The notes below the pieces were generated by a model, which did not search any database, was not told the origin of the DNA, and saw only the letters and a list, made by a program, of their open reading frames with translations. The position numbers and the translations under genes are program-made. Below, piece by piece: positions 8,971 to 20,800 of a DNA stretch of 23,942 nt (its first letter is position 1; each line of letters begins with the position of its first letter). Source of the DNA: Saccoglossus kowalevskii (taxonomy: Eukaryota; Hemichordata; Enteropneusta; Harrimaniidae); contig NW_003149267.1 of assembly GCF_000003605.2 (NCBI RefSeq), positions 182,317 through 206,258 of the forward strand, in the 5' to 3' direction.

Positions 8971-10278
8971 TCAATAAAAATGTCTCCATGTAGCATTGTG
9001 TTCCTTTATTATAAAATCCGGCACTTTCTGAACTAGACTGATGTTCAGGTTCAAAAGAATAGAGTTATTTTGGGGAGTCACATAGCCTAAGGTGGAGAGT
9101 AATTTTTTGCACGGCGACAGTGCTTCCACAGCTCTCACTGCTGCCAATGTTAGCTTACTTCTCCAGCTTTGGGCTTGTTGTTTGGAGTTTCGACTTGTCC
9201 CAAAATCGCCGCCTTTACTCGTCTTTGTGTTATCCTGTAGCCAGTCACGAATACTTGTTGGGAAATGTAATCCTAATGTTTTATACAGACCTTCCGCCGA
9301 TAATTCTGGGTTCTCCGCCATGTCTTCGTATCTAACGAATGTATATTTGGTGTCGAAATATCCGATATTAGTCATAGTACGTCCAATTATATAATTATCT
9401 AACATTTGTTGACAGTATGTGTTTGCAGTCCACATCGTTTGCATATCTAAGTCATCCGAGTCATACTTGGGTTTGGCCCCTCTTTTCAACTTCAACCACG
9501 AAGCGATCCTACCACGAGGGTCTCTTATTACGTGCACGAGTTTAGTGTTTAGCGTTTCACCGCGTATTAAATGCAATGCCTCATTTATCTGTCTAACGCG
9601 TATGGTTTTAACAGCAATGTGTTTTTTGTTCCTGCATACCTCCCCTAGAGATTCAGCTGATATCGAACATGGTTTCACATTGGAGTGTTTACATTGGAGT
9701 GACGGAATATAGCGTAATCTCGACGAATTTGACAAAGCGGAGAGTTCTTGCAGATAACATTGCATGCTTGCAATTTCAAAGTCGCAGTGTAATATGTTTT
9801 CTAACATTTGCGAATATAGCGCAGGGAAGACAGCATCCGACATCCCCGATTTCATCGCACATTGTGTTAGAAGAAGGCCCGGTTCAAACACGTAGAAGAA
9901 GTCGTCATTGCGATTGAATAATTCTGCTGTAAAGCTGGAACCAGTCCTAAAGGCTGCCAATATAATTATATGTTGCGTCTTGGCACCACTGTCGAGTGTG
10001 CCACGATTGAAACTGTTATCGCCATTTTTTGTAAAAAACTGAATGTCCTGGCGTCTTGGATCAAGTATCTCGCTATCATTGCTACGAAACGCAGATATCA
10101 CAGCATCGCTTACTTCATATGTGTGTTTTTTATCCACCACATTCTGCCAGGAGTTAATCAGGAGACCCATCGCAGCCAGAACTATCGCCGTTACGATGTA
10201 GTGCCCAAACTTTTTAACCATCTTCAACGGCATTACGCGGTGTCTCGGTGGCGGCGATGGCGACGCAGTTGATTGCAT
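8971..10278 (-). CDS. Carbohydrate sulfotransferase (CHST1-like, Golgi type II membrane enzyme)
   Basis: This intronless 435-aa protein is predicted to transfer sulfate from PAPS to a sugar hydroxyl in the Golgi lumen. It has a short basic cytosolic tail, a signal-anchor helix at about residues 26-42, a stem, then the sulfotransferase domain. The 5'-phosphosulfate-binding loop reads AFRTGSSFTAEL (109-120). The 3'-phosphate-binding motif reads VHVIRDPRGRIASWL (248-262). FVRYEDM (314-320) fits the family's RYEDL-like motif. Several N-glycosylation sequons occur (for example N184 in NSS). The start at 10278 follows an in-frame TAA four codons upstream and has A at -3. The length fits CHST1/3/7-type enzymes (about 400-480 aa), which act on keratan, chondroitin or N-acetylglucosamine termini. 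Acceptor specificity cannot be told here. The plus-strand frames over this gene are shadows. Confidence 0.92.
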   Translation of the reverse strand: MQSTASPSPPPRHRVMPLKMVKKFGHYIVTAIVLAAMGLLINSWQNVVDKKHTYEVSDAVISAFRSNDSEILDPRRQDIQFFTKNGDNSFNRGTLDSGAKTQHIIILAAFRTGSSFTAELFNRNDDFFYVFEPGLLLTQCAMKSGMSDAVFPALYSQMLENILHCDFEIASMQCYLQELSALSNSSRLRYIPSLQCKHSNVKPCSISAESLGEVCRNKKHIAVKTIRVRQINEALHLIRGETLNTKLVHVIRDPRGRIASWLKLKRGAKPKYDSDDLDMQTMWTANTYCQQMLDNYIIGRTMTNIGYFDTKYTFVRYEDMAENPELSAEGLYKTLGLHFPTSIRDWLQDNTKTSKGGDFGTSRNSKQQAQSWRSKLTLAAVRAVEALSPCKKLLSTLGYVTPQNNSILLNLNISLVQKVPDFIIKEHNATWRHFY

Positions 10279-10581
10279 TTTGTTGTATTAGTAGTCACTG
10301 CTCTGAACAAAGTAATCCACTTTACTGTCGAACTACGTCAGCATGACGTCACTTCGTAGCCAATTCATTCTGGTCGTTAGACTTTCATACCAGCAGGAAA
10401 CATTTGAAACTTCGCTTTGTAAATACAAACGTCGCGTTATGGTAATTTTCCAAATTTACCTATTAACACAAATGTACCATATGGCGCGGGGTCGTTTATT
10501 TTGGCGTGTCCATAGAAACATGCAAATCGTTCACAGTCAATATGACAACATGTGTGGACATGTGGTCGATCAAATAATCAA
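10279..10581. other. 5' flank of the sulfotransferase gene
   Basis: This stretch should contain the promoter and 5' UTR of the minus-strand sulfotransferase gene. I see no clear TATA box or other defined motif. A plus-strand frame at 10343-10585 has no family signal. Confidence 0.4.
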
Positions 10582-10585
10582 TTAA

Positions 10586-10712
10586 AGGGCGGTGGTCGTC
10601 ACGTCGCGTCCTGTTCGATGGGGGACTCATAGCGACGTACGCAACGCGTGTAAAGAACCGATTGTTTGTTTACATGAAGCTCGGACAAGCGCTACGCTAC
10701 GACCACCGCCCG
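10586..10712. mobile_element. TTAA-type MITE, copy A (127 bp)
   Basis: The ends AGGGCGGTGGTCGTCACGTC and an inverted CTACGACCACCGCCCG define the copy. It is flanked by TTAA on the left (10582-10585) and TTAT on the right (10713-10716), one substitution away from a TTAA duplication. It shares terminal sequence with three copies in NOX5 introns and is non-coding. Confidence 0.7.
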
Positions 10713-11036
10713 TTATGCATTGCATTTGCAAGTTTATACATCGGTAATCCCAGGCTAGTCTACTGGAGGTATGAACATATCTCCATGGTAACCTCAGTGT
10801 ATATGAATTATTTATAAGTGGCAAATAGCTGCATAGTAGAATGAGGATGACGTTACGTGTGATTGGTTCAATGCGGACTCGTTAAATACTAATGAAACCC
10901 ATTAATGCGGTGACAGTTTGGTTTTATGGCACCGCACAATAGAATAACTTTGAGAGATCAGTCTACAAACATTTACGTATAATATGCTGGCATATAAAAT
11001 ATAATTTATTTAGATCATATGTTGTGTATACTACAG

Positions 11037-11037
<1 letters not shown>
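10713..11037. other. Intergenic DNA, nothing recognised
   Basis: No ORF with a family signal, no RNA gene and no clear repeat is seen between the MITE and the (TA)n run. Confidence 0.4.
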
Positions 11038-11071
<34 letters not shown>

Positions 11072-11121
11072 NNNNNNNNNNNNNNNNNNNNNNNNNNNNN
11101 NNNNNNNNNNNNNNNNNNNNN

Positions 11122-11151
<30 letters not shown>
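11038..11151. repeat. (TA)n microsatellite with a 50-N assembly gap
   Basis: An uninterrupted TA dinucleotide run enters and leaves a block of 50 Ns (11072-11121). The Ns are a placeholder, so the real repeat length is unknown. Open frames that read Ile-Tyr repeats through it are artefacts. Confidence 0.97.
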
Positions 11152-11154
<3 letters not shown>

Positions 11155-11740
11155 TTTTTGCGCAAACACGACCAAGTACCAGTAACCTTGTGATTTTCCT
11201 CACAGAATATACATATATAAAAGGCAGAATTTGAAATGCGAAAAAAACTGTCACCAGACAAGCTACTTTCTGATTGGTGTAGCCAGTTATTATGAAGGTT
11301 ATAGCTCGCAATAATGTCTCAGCTATGGACGGTGAAACGAAATCAACTTGTACTTGTTGATGCGGAATTGTTTCCGCCTCTCAACGTTAGGCTAAAAAAA
11401 GGAATATACTAGTAGAAAGCAAGGTGTTCACATGATCGTCTTGTTTACTCTCAAGCAGAGACAGCGAGTCTGCCACTGTGTTCCATTTCATCATGATACA
11501 CACCGTTTCAGACACAACGATGAAGAACCCGGATGAAGAACGATAATGATACACCGAATTACTGATATATTATGTCTACTGTATTCTAATTCAGATTTTT
11601 ATCCGTCAATGTTATCAATGAAATGTACTTGTTATAAATGTTATTTCGTGAAACAAATCGATATCTGGCATAACTTAAAATATATGATATGTTACAATAT
11701 AATATAAAATTCTCGATTGTTTGGTTTTGCAGAAATATGT
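11152..11740. other. Region downstream of the NOX5-like gene
   Basis: Non-coding DNA follows the NOX5-like stop codon (minus strand). It probably holds the 3' UTR and poly(A) site. No canonical AATAAA on the minus strand is obvious; AATATA variants occur near 11566 and 11695. Nothing else is supported. Confidence 0.4.
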
Positions 11741-11872
11741 CTAGAAGTTCTCCTGTCGAAATTTAAAATTGTATTGGCAACACTTCCGTTTTAATATTGA
11801 CGCTAGGTTAGATGGCCCACAGTAAAACACTGTTACATCTCCTTTGTTCTCTGCAGCAATTGCCTGGAATGC
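11741..11872 (-). CDS. NOX5: NOX5-like exon 16 (residues 889-931), C-terminus
   Basis: Acceptor TTTTGCAG. It encodes VTVFYCGPSNLA, the conserved CGP motif near the nicotinamide site, and ends KFRQENF followed by TAG. The terminal aromatic residue after EN is conserved across NOX enzymes, so the C-terminus is complete. Confidence 0.94.
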   Translation of the reverse strand, partial: AFQAIAAENKGDVTVFYCGPSNLASILKRKCCQYNFKFRQENF

Positions 11873-14800
11873 CTGCAAAAAAAAATATACAAAATAAATA
11901 TTAAATTTTTAATAAACATATCAATTGTCTCAAGGCTGTCATGTTTGCAATAAATAAAACGTCACTATTGTGAATAATATATGTATATGTTTTATGAATA
12001 TGCTATCAAAAAAAATATCATTTTAATCAACAACATAAATTAGATTATCAAATTAATGGGCATTACCTCATCCCAATCTGGTTTGCCAGGGTTAGTTTTT
12101 GTCATCAATCCTGTAATCATATCACGATTTTCCTTCTTATGTATTAGATCAAGCGCCATCTGGAGGCCAAAACTGTCAAGATCGCCCTTGCCGCGTGCTG
12201 ACGTCATGTACAGATGAAAATCGATAATGTTGTTCAAATTCGATAATTCAGACTGCTCTTGTTCTAATTGGTTCAATAGATTCACGAACCATTCAAATGA
12301 TGTCTGGCTCCGGTTAATCCAATAAAAATCGACCTGGTGGGAAAATAAAATAATATTTTATTCAATCACAAGGAACAATACAACATCAACACAAAGTTGT
12401 TATAACAGTGTTACTGTTACGGCAAATTTATATGATTAACAATAACACTCAAAAATTCAATCGACTGATTACTTCGGATTGTGACACAGTGGCATTGGTG
12501 GTTACCTCAAGATTGCAGAATTGTTTTGCGACCAAGGAAATAACCACGTCCTATGTAACTTCACCTGCTTTACCGACTTTCCCTCTAGTAAATTTTACTG
12601 TGTTCCCATGAAACTTTAACAACTTTCATGGCGAATTTCTACGCAACTTGATCGACTTTCCACGTAAGTTTGCCGACTTCCTGGGCAACTTTACCGAATA
12701 TTTACAAAAAAAAACACAACAATTTTACCTTTTTTAGAGTCAGATTCGTCTCTGGCAGTTCTTCCCTCCACGCATACCTGCATTTTGGGCAAACGTTTTT
12801 CGTGGATTTGAATTGCTCGTTAATACTCTGTAGAATTGAAGCAAATGGCGTGACGCCAATACCCGCACCGATCAAGACAGCGTGCTGCGAGTCAAATATG
12901 TGTTGAGAAGGGGAACCATATGGACCATCAATGTATACCTGCAATATAACAACAATCACATACTGTAAAATCATTTACTTTCACTGGCATTTAATTTTGA
13001 GCATACTAGTATTCACCGATTTCGAGTTCATGAACTTGCCATGGAGACAATGAGTTCCATAGTGATTTTACATATTCATGAAGATTTAATTTAGCGATAT
13101 TTACTGCATATATTTACAATGAAAAGACCGAAATTAAAACACCGTGAATAATTAGTGCCTCTACAGTAACATTAAATAGACTACACGGAGGACGTGGGGG
13201 TATTTTTGAGTATCTTTGAATGGAAGTGGTCGTTGCGCTATTCAAGCACGTGATATGAGTCCCATATGAACAAAGATGGTGACCTTGCGTAGCGCAGATC
13301 ACATTACCTCAACAGGGACGGTACGTTGGATAATTGGAACCATCAACGAAAATTTCAAAAAGTCGAAGTTGGTATTTAGTGCACATCGCGTTCAGATCAA
13401 AACTCGCGTTCGTGCTCACCACGCGTTAGATTGTGTGGATATCAGTGTTTTTTTTGTCAACACAAATCTCGCGCATGCGTGGCGCGACGACCACCACACT
13501 TTAAATATGTTTGCTTGATATTGCCTATTGATAAACAAAGTAGAGTATGGCTTATCGAAAAATGAAAACGTTGTATAGCAGTATACATTGAATAAAATAA
13601 CGAATACGGGGCTTATGTGCGTGTACCTCGAATTACCTGTACACATAAAAAAACTCAGGCCGCTGGCGCATGCGCAGTTGGATTTTTCGTTATTTCACCA
13701 ATGAATACTATTTGTATTATTATAGATCTCACTATTTTGAAATACTAGTAGTCAAAATTATTCGTAGTGCCTCTTTGATGATATTTTGAAATGGAAAACT
13801 ATATATATTGATATGTTTTCTGTTAGCAAAGACAAAAAAAGTTGACCTCTCTGGTTAGGGGTAGCGTAAACAAATCTCGCCAACACTTTGTTTAGTTTTT
13901 AAGATTAAACATTAAGAAAATTAACGCAGTGGATTAACCAAAACAAGACATGAATCTATCGATATAAAATTAACTAACTTCCAACTCAGTGTCACTGTCC
14001 TCTTTTTGAACAACACCGGACATGGTTTGTAGCGGAGGTGACGTAGAATGGATATCCAATAAGTCAAACACTATCCTATCATCGTCGTTCTCATTGGCAG
14101 TAGATCGGTCACGTGGATTTATGTCGCAGCGTTTTTCATCTGCAATGAGTACATTCGGTAAACTCATATTATCTTCTATATCTAATATTTGCAATTCCAT
14201 GGCATCCAACTCACTTAGGATATCGACAGTTGTAATACTGTCTTTCTTTGCCCACGTGACATCATTACTCGTCGGTGATGGACTGGGCTGTGTGTCACAT
14301 GCCTCCCTCACAGAATAATATTTGTGGAGTTTCTTTGTCCAGTTTCCAACAGCTCTGATGTGTAATGATATAGTATCTGCGAAATAGAACATACATTATT
14401 TATTTGGTTTTATGTACAAAAGCTAAAACGATGTCTGTAGAATATACGGATAAGTGAATCAGGCGTTTCTGGCGCCAACAACAACAACAGAAACTACCGG
14501 TAACATAAAAGAAAAAGCTGTACATTATATTTGTCTTCGGTTAGACGGATGACGTCATATTTCTTACCTAGTTGTTGAGGGGCACTACTGATCGTGAATG
14601 GATGCCATTCATATTTAGCGATCCGTGGAATATTGATATAAACATATTCCCCACACTGAAAATTGAAATGCGGTGGCCTCTTGATCCGAAGATGTACTAC
14701 CTAAGAAAATAAAATAGGATATATATGTTATAATGAAAACGTAATACTAGTAATATGGGTTCTTCGTGTTACATCCGGGCATTTTCCCGAAAACTTGCGC

Positions 14801-17800
14801 GTCGTCGCTGTAGCTCAGTGTTAGACTGGCACAGTCTGGGCGATTCATTTCTTTTTAAATTTAAAATTAAATAAAAAAAAAAATAGCGAAATGGAGGTGT
14901 TAACGCAAAATCCCCTGTAACCGCGAAATCACCCAGACTGTGGTGGTTTTCCGGTTCATCCCACCTTTCGCAAAACTATTTTTATCCATTTTTTTTTTAA
15001 ATCACCACAGCTGGGCCACTCTAGCTTAGTTTGTATGTGTACACTTCTTTTGTATGAGTGGCACGCTCGACACCTTTATGATCTGTGGTCGTTCATTATT
15101 GAAGAGTAGGTTTATGGGAGATTTTACCATATTCTAGATAAAGTACGACTACACAACCAACACAGTGTCGATTTTAACGACATAGACCACTTTTCCGGAA
15201 ATAGTGAGACTGAGGTGTAAGCACGACGCCCGCTTTTGTCATGGTGCAAATAACTTGAAGACGAACATGTTAGTCTATTGATTTTCGGTAAAATGGAATC
15301 TTATTGTAGCCACGTTGATTGGTAAACCCACAAGCACAATATCACGCGTGCAAGTTTACTTCACACCCCGAAACGACTTCCGGGAAAGTGGTCTATTGCG
15401 ACCCCCACCCCCACCCCATGTAAGTCAATTTGACGTCACAGGAACGCCGCGTCACTAGAGGGCACAGTCTACAGGAATAATGTACATCACAATAAACACA
15501 CATGATGTATATACAAGACTTACTTTAGATGGCAGAGTCTTCGCCGTCTTGATGTATGTTTTACCGTAGTTTGATCTCTTTATACACTTGGTACGCAGGA
15601 TTCGTTCCATTACATACAGTATACCAGGAAACAGAAACCATATCCAGAAGTAAGGCGCATGCGCAATCAGTACTGCCCATAGTAAAAATATCAACTGATG
15701 AGTCCAGTAGAAAAGCTAGAATAAATACAAAAAAATAGCACTGTAAAACCATTAATTATCACTATATTGATGTTGTGAACAATTTCACTATGTTTTAATT
15801 TCACGAATTGGTCAAAGAAACAATGAGTTTTATTGTTATTATACATGTTCACGTAGATTTAATTTACGGATTTTACTCATCAGCGAAAATATAAAAATTA
15901 AGACACAGTGAATAATTAACGCATTTACAGTATCTGCTTATGTGTATAAAGTGTGCGTTGGGAAATTCGTGATTGACCTTTGACCCTTACCTGGAAATAA
16001 CCGTTTCTCCTGACGAATGGTAATGAACACGCCACAATGATAATTAAAATAATAACCAATAGCAGCCCAGTAAGATTTGCCAAGTTATCATTCCATTTGA
16101 AACCTGTCATAAATAAGTAAAGATTTTGTAATTACTCGCTGTGACCATCGTCAGAATCGCACGGTCCCGTGTCTTCGACCTATAGGCCTCTGTTTAGAGG
16201 CTTGGCCGAATAAACTTAGACCTTGGCTAGTGAAGATGGCTGTGAAATTCGAACACGAACCGCGCTTTTAATTGAGTGGTTCGTCTTGTAACTTCATTAG
16301 TGTAGACGAATATTAACTCATTGGACATTAAATGGCTGATTAAAGCGGGGAGTCGTCACCTGCGCATGCGGCAGAAGGCATTGTTTACAAACACGCGTCT
16401 ACCCATGAGTCTTTGCGTTTTTAGCGTGGGTTGTTGTCGTCGCCTGGGACTCAATTCCCGCGCTTGCGCAGCTGACGACCCTCCCGCTTTAAATTGGTCA
16501 ACTTCTTATCGTCCAAGCGATAATTAATAAGTGATCAATTATGAATAATTATCTAATATACTACTCACCAAGGTTTAGAAGATGTGACACTGTGTGGATA
16601 ATACTAAGTATTACAATTATCCAACCAACCATCTTATGTAACATCACGTGGTCGTCTAATGGAAGATAATATCCTAGCATTGTACGGCGTAGCCACGTGA
16701 GGCATTTCCTCAACATTAATATGACAATGAACATAGTGTTGAAACTTAGACACCTTCCTGCCAAAAATGAGTTATTTCAAGAATTACTGGCATGAGAACT
16801 TTTTAGCAACTGAACGGAAATCACTTGTCAGTTGAAATCACGTTGATTATCTTTGACTTACCAGATCCTTTGGCAATTGCAATCCAGACGTCTGAGGGCG
16901 CTCCGTAATTCTGATAACCTGCCTCGGCAAACAACGCCATATTGAGAAGAACGTAGCAAGCGAGAAACGCGACGCACTTCTGATTGTCTCCAAGGTAACG
17001 ATAAATGAATTTGAACACAGATGGCGTTTTATTCTTCTGCTGCTTTTTGGGGGATGGGTTCAGCCAGCTTGTTGCACTATGGACGGAATTATGATTATAT
17101 ATATATATATTACCTCAATCACCTTTTAAGTCGAGCATCTGTGACGTCAATATGACGTACAGATGTGTAAGCAGGGCATTACAGCTCCATGGTGTAAGTA
17201 ATGTCGTTCATAACGACAATTCTGGTTCATTCTTTACTATTTTTGTTTTCATACATCTAAGTTAGTCATTTTGAATGACCTCAGATCAAAACAATCTGTT
17301 ACGTCACTGAAATAATTTGTCGCTGGAGGGCGCTTATAGCGAAGGTCTATTCACATCTTGAACGAAAGAAACGGTTTTTAATTCGCGTACATGATTAATT
17401 GTACGTACCTAGTAGTTAAATTGTCTAATATCTCGGGATATTTTTCTAATTGTACTCGAAAATCTTCAAACGTGATTACACCAGTGCCGTTGCGATCGGC
17501 GTCATTAAACAAGACGTCGGTCAACGTGTCTAGCTGTTCACTTGTACATTTAACACCGCTGTCTTTCATGCTCGATAATAATACAGTACGGAGTACATTC
17601 CAGTCAATTACATCATTTCCTGTTAGAGACAGTGTGAGAAGATCCATAAGTAACTTTATATACACGAGAGTGCGGTTAACGCCCCGGGGTTCACGCACCG
17701 CGTCCCGCCACGCTAGAAGTCGCGTGAATGGTCGCAACGACGTAATATTCGCTAAAAAGGCTGTTTCCCTTCTATATTGCACCATAATGTTAAAAGTTAT

Positions 17801-20800
17801 TAACATTTATTGCTTGTTATAACAACATTTTTAAAAATGTACACTTCTAAACGAAGTGAATATTCTTAGATCATTATTATGTAGTTGCTTTTTATGTATT
17901 CAATCATTGTTACACATGAACACACGATGCATTATACCACAGTCCCTCAACACCGGAACTGTGATTATTCATACTTTCAATTTTGTATACGTCATATGAG
18001 CCCCACACCGAACACGAGACGTTGGGTGACGCTTCAATCTAATAAGACCCCCCCCCCCGCGAAAAAATAATTGGGAGGCGTCGCCCCTCCATAATCAACT
18101 TGAAGTTGAAACCTTTTGTGTCAGCAAAATTAGCCTCTCAAAATGCAGGAAATAGCGTTTCAGAGGGTATAGATTCCATTTTTTTAAGGAGGGCATGCCT
18201 TTCTAGAAAGGTCGCTCCTTCGGCGCGAGGTTGGTGAGCAATCTCTGACCACTAAAAAAAGGTCTGAGCCAGAATGAACAAAGAAAATGTACACCTACCG
18301 CTAACATCGTAGACTTTAAATAGAAAGTTTAACTTGTCTGTTTTTGTTCCGTAATAAAGTCGATTTATTGCGTACAGTAGATGCCTTGTATTCACTCTAC
18401 CAGTATTGGTGTTGTCATAGAGACTGAAGAAACGCTTGGCAAAGAATGACTGAAACAAAAGATATGAAATTCAAATTATTTAGCAAAAGATGTATTATTA
18501 AAATATCAAAGGCTAATAAATCCATTGATAGTGTTAAAAATACAATAGAGAAGTTGTTGGTGTTTTATATTTTTAATTTTAAATTGTTTTTCATGTCAAT
18601 ATCTCATACGATGATTTTAAATCTTGCAACAATACGTCGTATTTAAGGCGGCATTGACGTCATGCCGAAATACCAAGTTTCGATTACATCGATGTGATAT
18701 CGAAACACATTCCCCTTGAATGCATTTGGTTGGGCCGTAACTGACTTTTCATGCATATGATTCTTGGTGAGGGCATGGAGCTTTGTTTTTAGCTCTATGG
18801 TGAGGGTCACCATGTATTTTGAAATATAAATGCAGTTATATTGTTTATGACTTTTTTATGTTTGTTAAATAAGTATCAGATACAGAATAATGTGGATATA
18901 AATGAACTATAAAAGGTCTTAGTGTGTAGTGTACAAAGTTCTAAGACGCAAAGCGGTTTACTTAAAATAACTGACCTTTTTCAAATGCAGAGCTTCTTTG
19001 AAGTCCAGAAAGTCGATCATTTTATCTTCTTTATCTCCTCGCACACCAAATAAATAGTGAAACCATGACAACCATTTTTCTTCTTTTGACAAACTGGGGA
19101 AAACAAGAGGAGGTTAATAATAACAATAACAAAATAACAAATATGACTATACATAATATTATTCTCTTGTCACATTATTTACAAACACTACCAAATCGAA
19201 ACTTACAAACTGATTACACGTAAGCATGATACAATGTCCACACAACTCAAATAACCACTTCCGTGGGCATCCAATATTTTAAACAACTTCTTGGCACACT
19301 GCAAAAAACACAAAACATAAGTAATTATTAAAGGGCAGTAGTCGTATCGCCACGCATGGGCGAGATTATGGGTCTCATATAAACAAAGATGGTGACTTTG
19401 ACTGTTGCGCAGATCAACATGTACAAACTGAGACGTTACGAAACTTTAATTAGGTACTTTTTAGGTGGTTGGAAGGTATCGAAGGAGTCACCGGTGGTAA
19501 TTAGTGTAAGTCGCGCCCAGGTCAAATCTCATATTGTGATTCCCATTAAAAGAGCGCATTGGATTGTGGGGTAATCAATGTTTATCAACACAAATGTCGG
19601 ACATGCGCAGCGAGACGACTACCGCGCTTTAAACATTCAGTGCATGCGCGTCATTGTAAAAAAAACAGCCTCTTTACGGCACCTTGTTATCACACGAGGA
19701 GATAAAAATATTTGTTGTACTTCTACTACCCAGTAATATATAAATCAAGTTAAAGACCTGCATATGGCATAGAGAGGTATTCTGTAAGTATTCCGTATTT
19801 AAAATTGTACAAGTAACCATGTGTATACCACCACAGTCACTCTCCTAGTAGAGTGGCTGTGATACCACTTACCTGACTGGTCTTTATGGTATCTCTAAAG
19901 CTCTTCATGGAAATTTCATGATTTTCTCCGCACACATTTTTAAATAATTTGTAAAACCAGTCTACATCTTGTTTCTGTTTTCCTTTACTGTAAATAATGT
20001 TGGATGAGAATGAATTGAGCTTACTTTTATATATAACAAAGACTTTACAATTGATTATGTTTCAATTACGCATGCGCAGTATTGCATAATTTCAATTTAC
20101 ATCAATACTACACAGTAATACCGCGATAGCACCGCTTACCTGGACAGTCTATAGAGTGCTCCTATCAACTCGTGAAAGTACATACTGCCGCCATTTTGTC
20201 CACTGAATATAGTATATAGTTGATATGCCAAATCCTATAATGAAAGTTACGGTAATAGTGAGTGGTTATTTATGGAAATTGCATTAGTCATTTGTGGTGG
20301 CATTGGTCGCAGATCATATGTTGCTGATTGTCTTTGTTACATTATTTGGTATATTGTAAATGTTTTCTCCAAACACAGGGTAAAATGACTACGTATATTC
20401 CAAACTGACATCATGAACTTTCATTTGTTGTTGTGAAATAGCAATTTAGTCACGTGGTAATGACATCACGTCATAATAGCATACCACGTGTTTCCGGTTG
20501 TCAGAAAGTACACTTATGTATACTGCTGTGCCGCCCATAGCCGAACGCATACTCTCCCGAACGCGACGATTCAATGTGCCACTGAATACAAAAAAATGTA
20601 TGTATCAGAAAAAATCACCCTCTTCATAGCTTCTCCTGCAAAGTGCATCAACTTTGACTGCGGGGGAAACATGAAACAGTCAATTCACCCTCGTGTTATA
20701 GGCTTTACGGTATCAGCAAGGCGCGTCGACACTTCTGAACAAACATCATCTAAGTCTAATTAGTTTATATCGGCATGTCACAGGTCAGATGCACACGTAA

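Noticed and set aside
9092-10272. Several plus-strand open frames of 70-100 codons over the sulfotransferase gene
   Set aside because: They are antisense shadows of a well-supported 435-aa coding frame and have no family signal.
10963-11311. Open frames encoding Ile-Tyr repeats across the N block
   Set aside because: Produced by the (TA)n microsatellite and the assembly gap.
14808-14965. tRNA-like A box (TAGCTCAGTGTTAGA) and a GGTTCATCCCA B-box-like motif
   Set aside because: The boxes are about 140 bp apart and no cloverleaf can be drawn, so neither a tRNA nor a tRNA-derived SINE is supported.
17378-17806. Longer 142-codon open frame starting at 17806
   Set aside because: The part above 17619 is intron: a CTAACAG acceptor in the right phase joins exon 6 to GNDVIDW, which completes an EF-hand.
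20488-20763. 91-codon plus-strand open frame opposite NOX5 intron 1
   Set aside because: No domain, signal peptide or splice context; expected by chance in an intron of this length.
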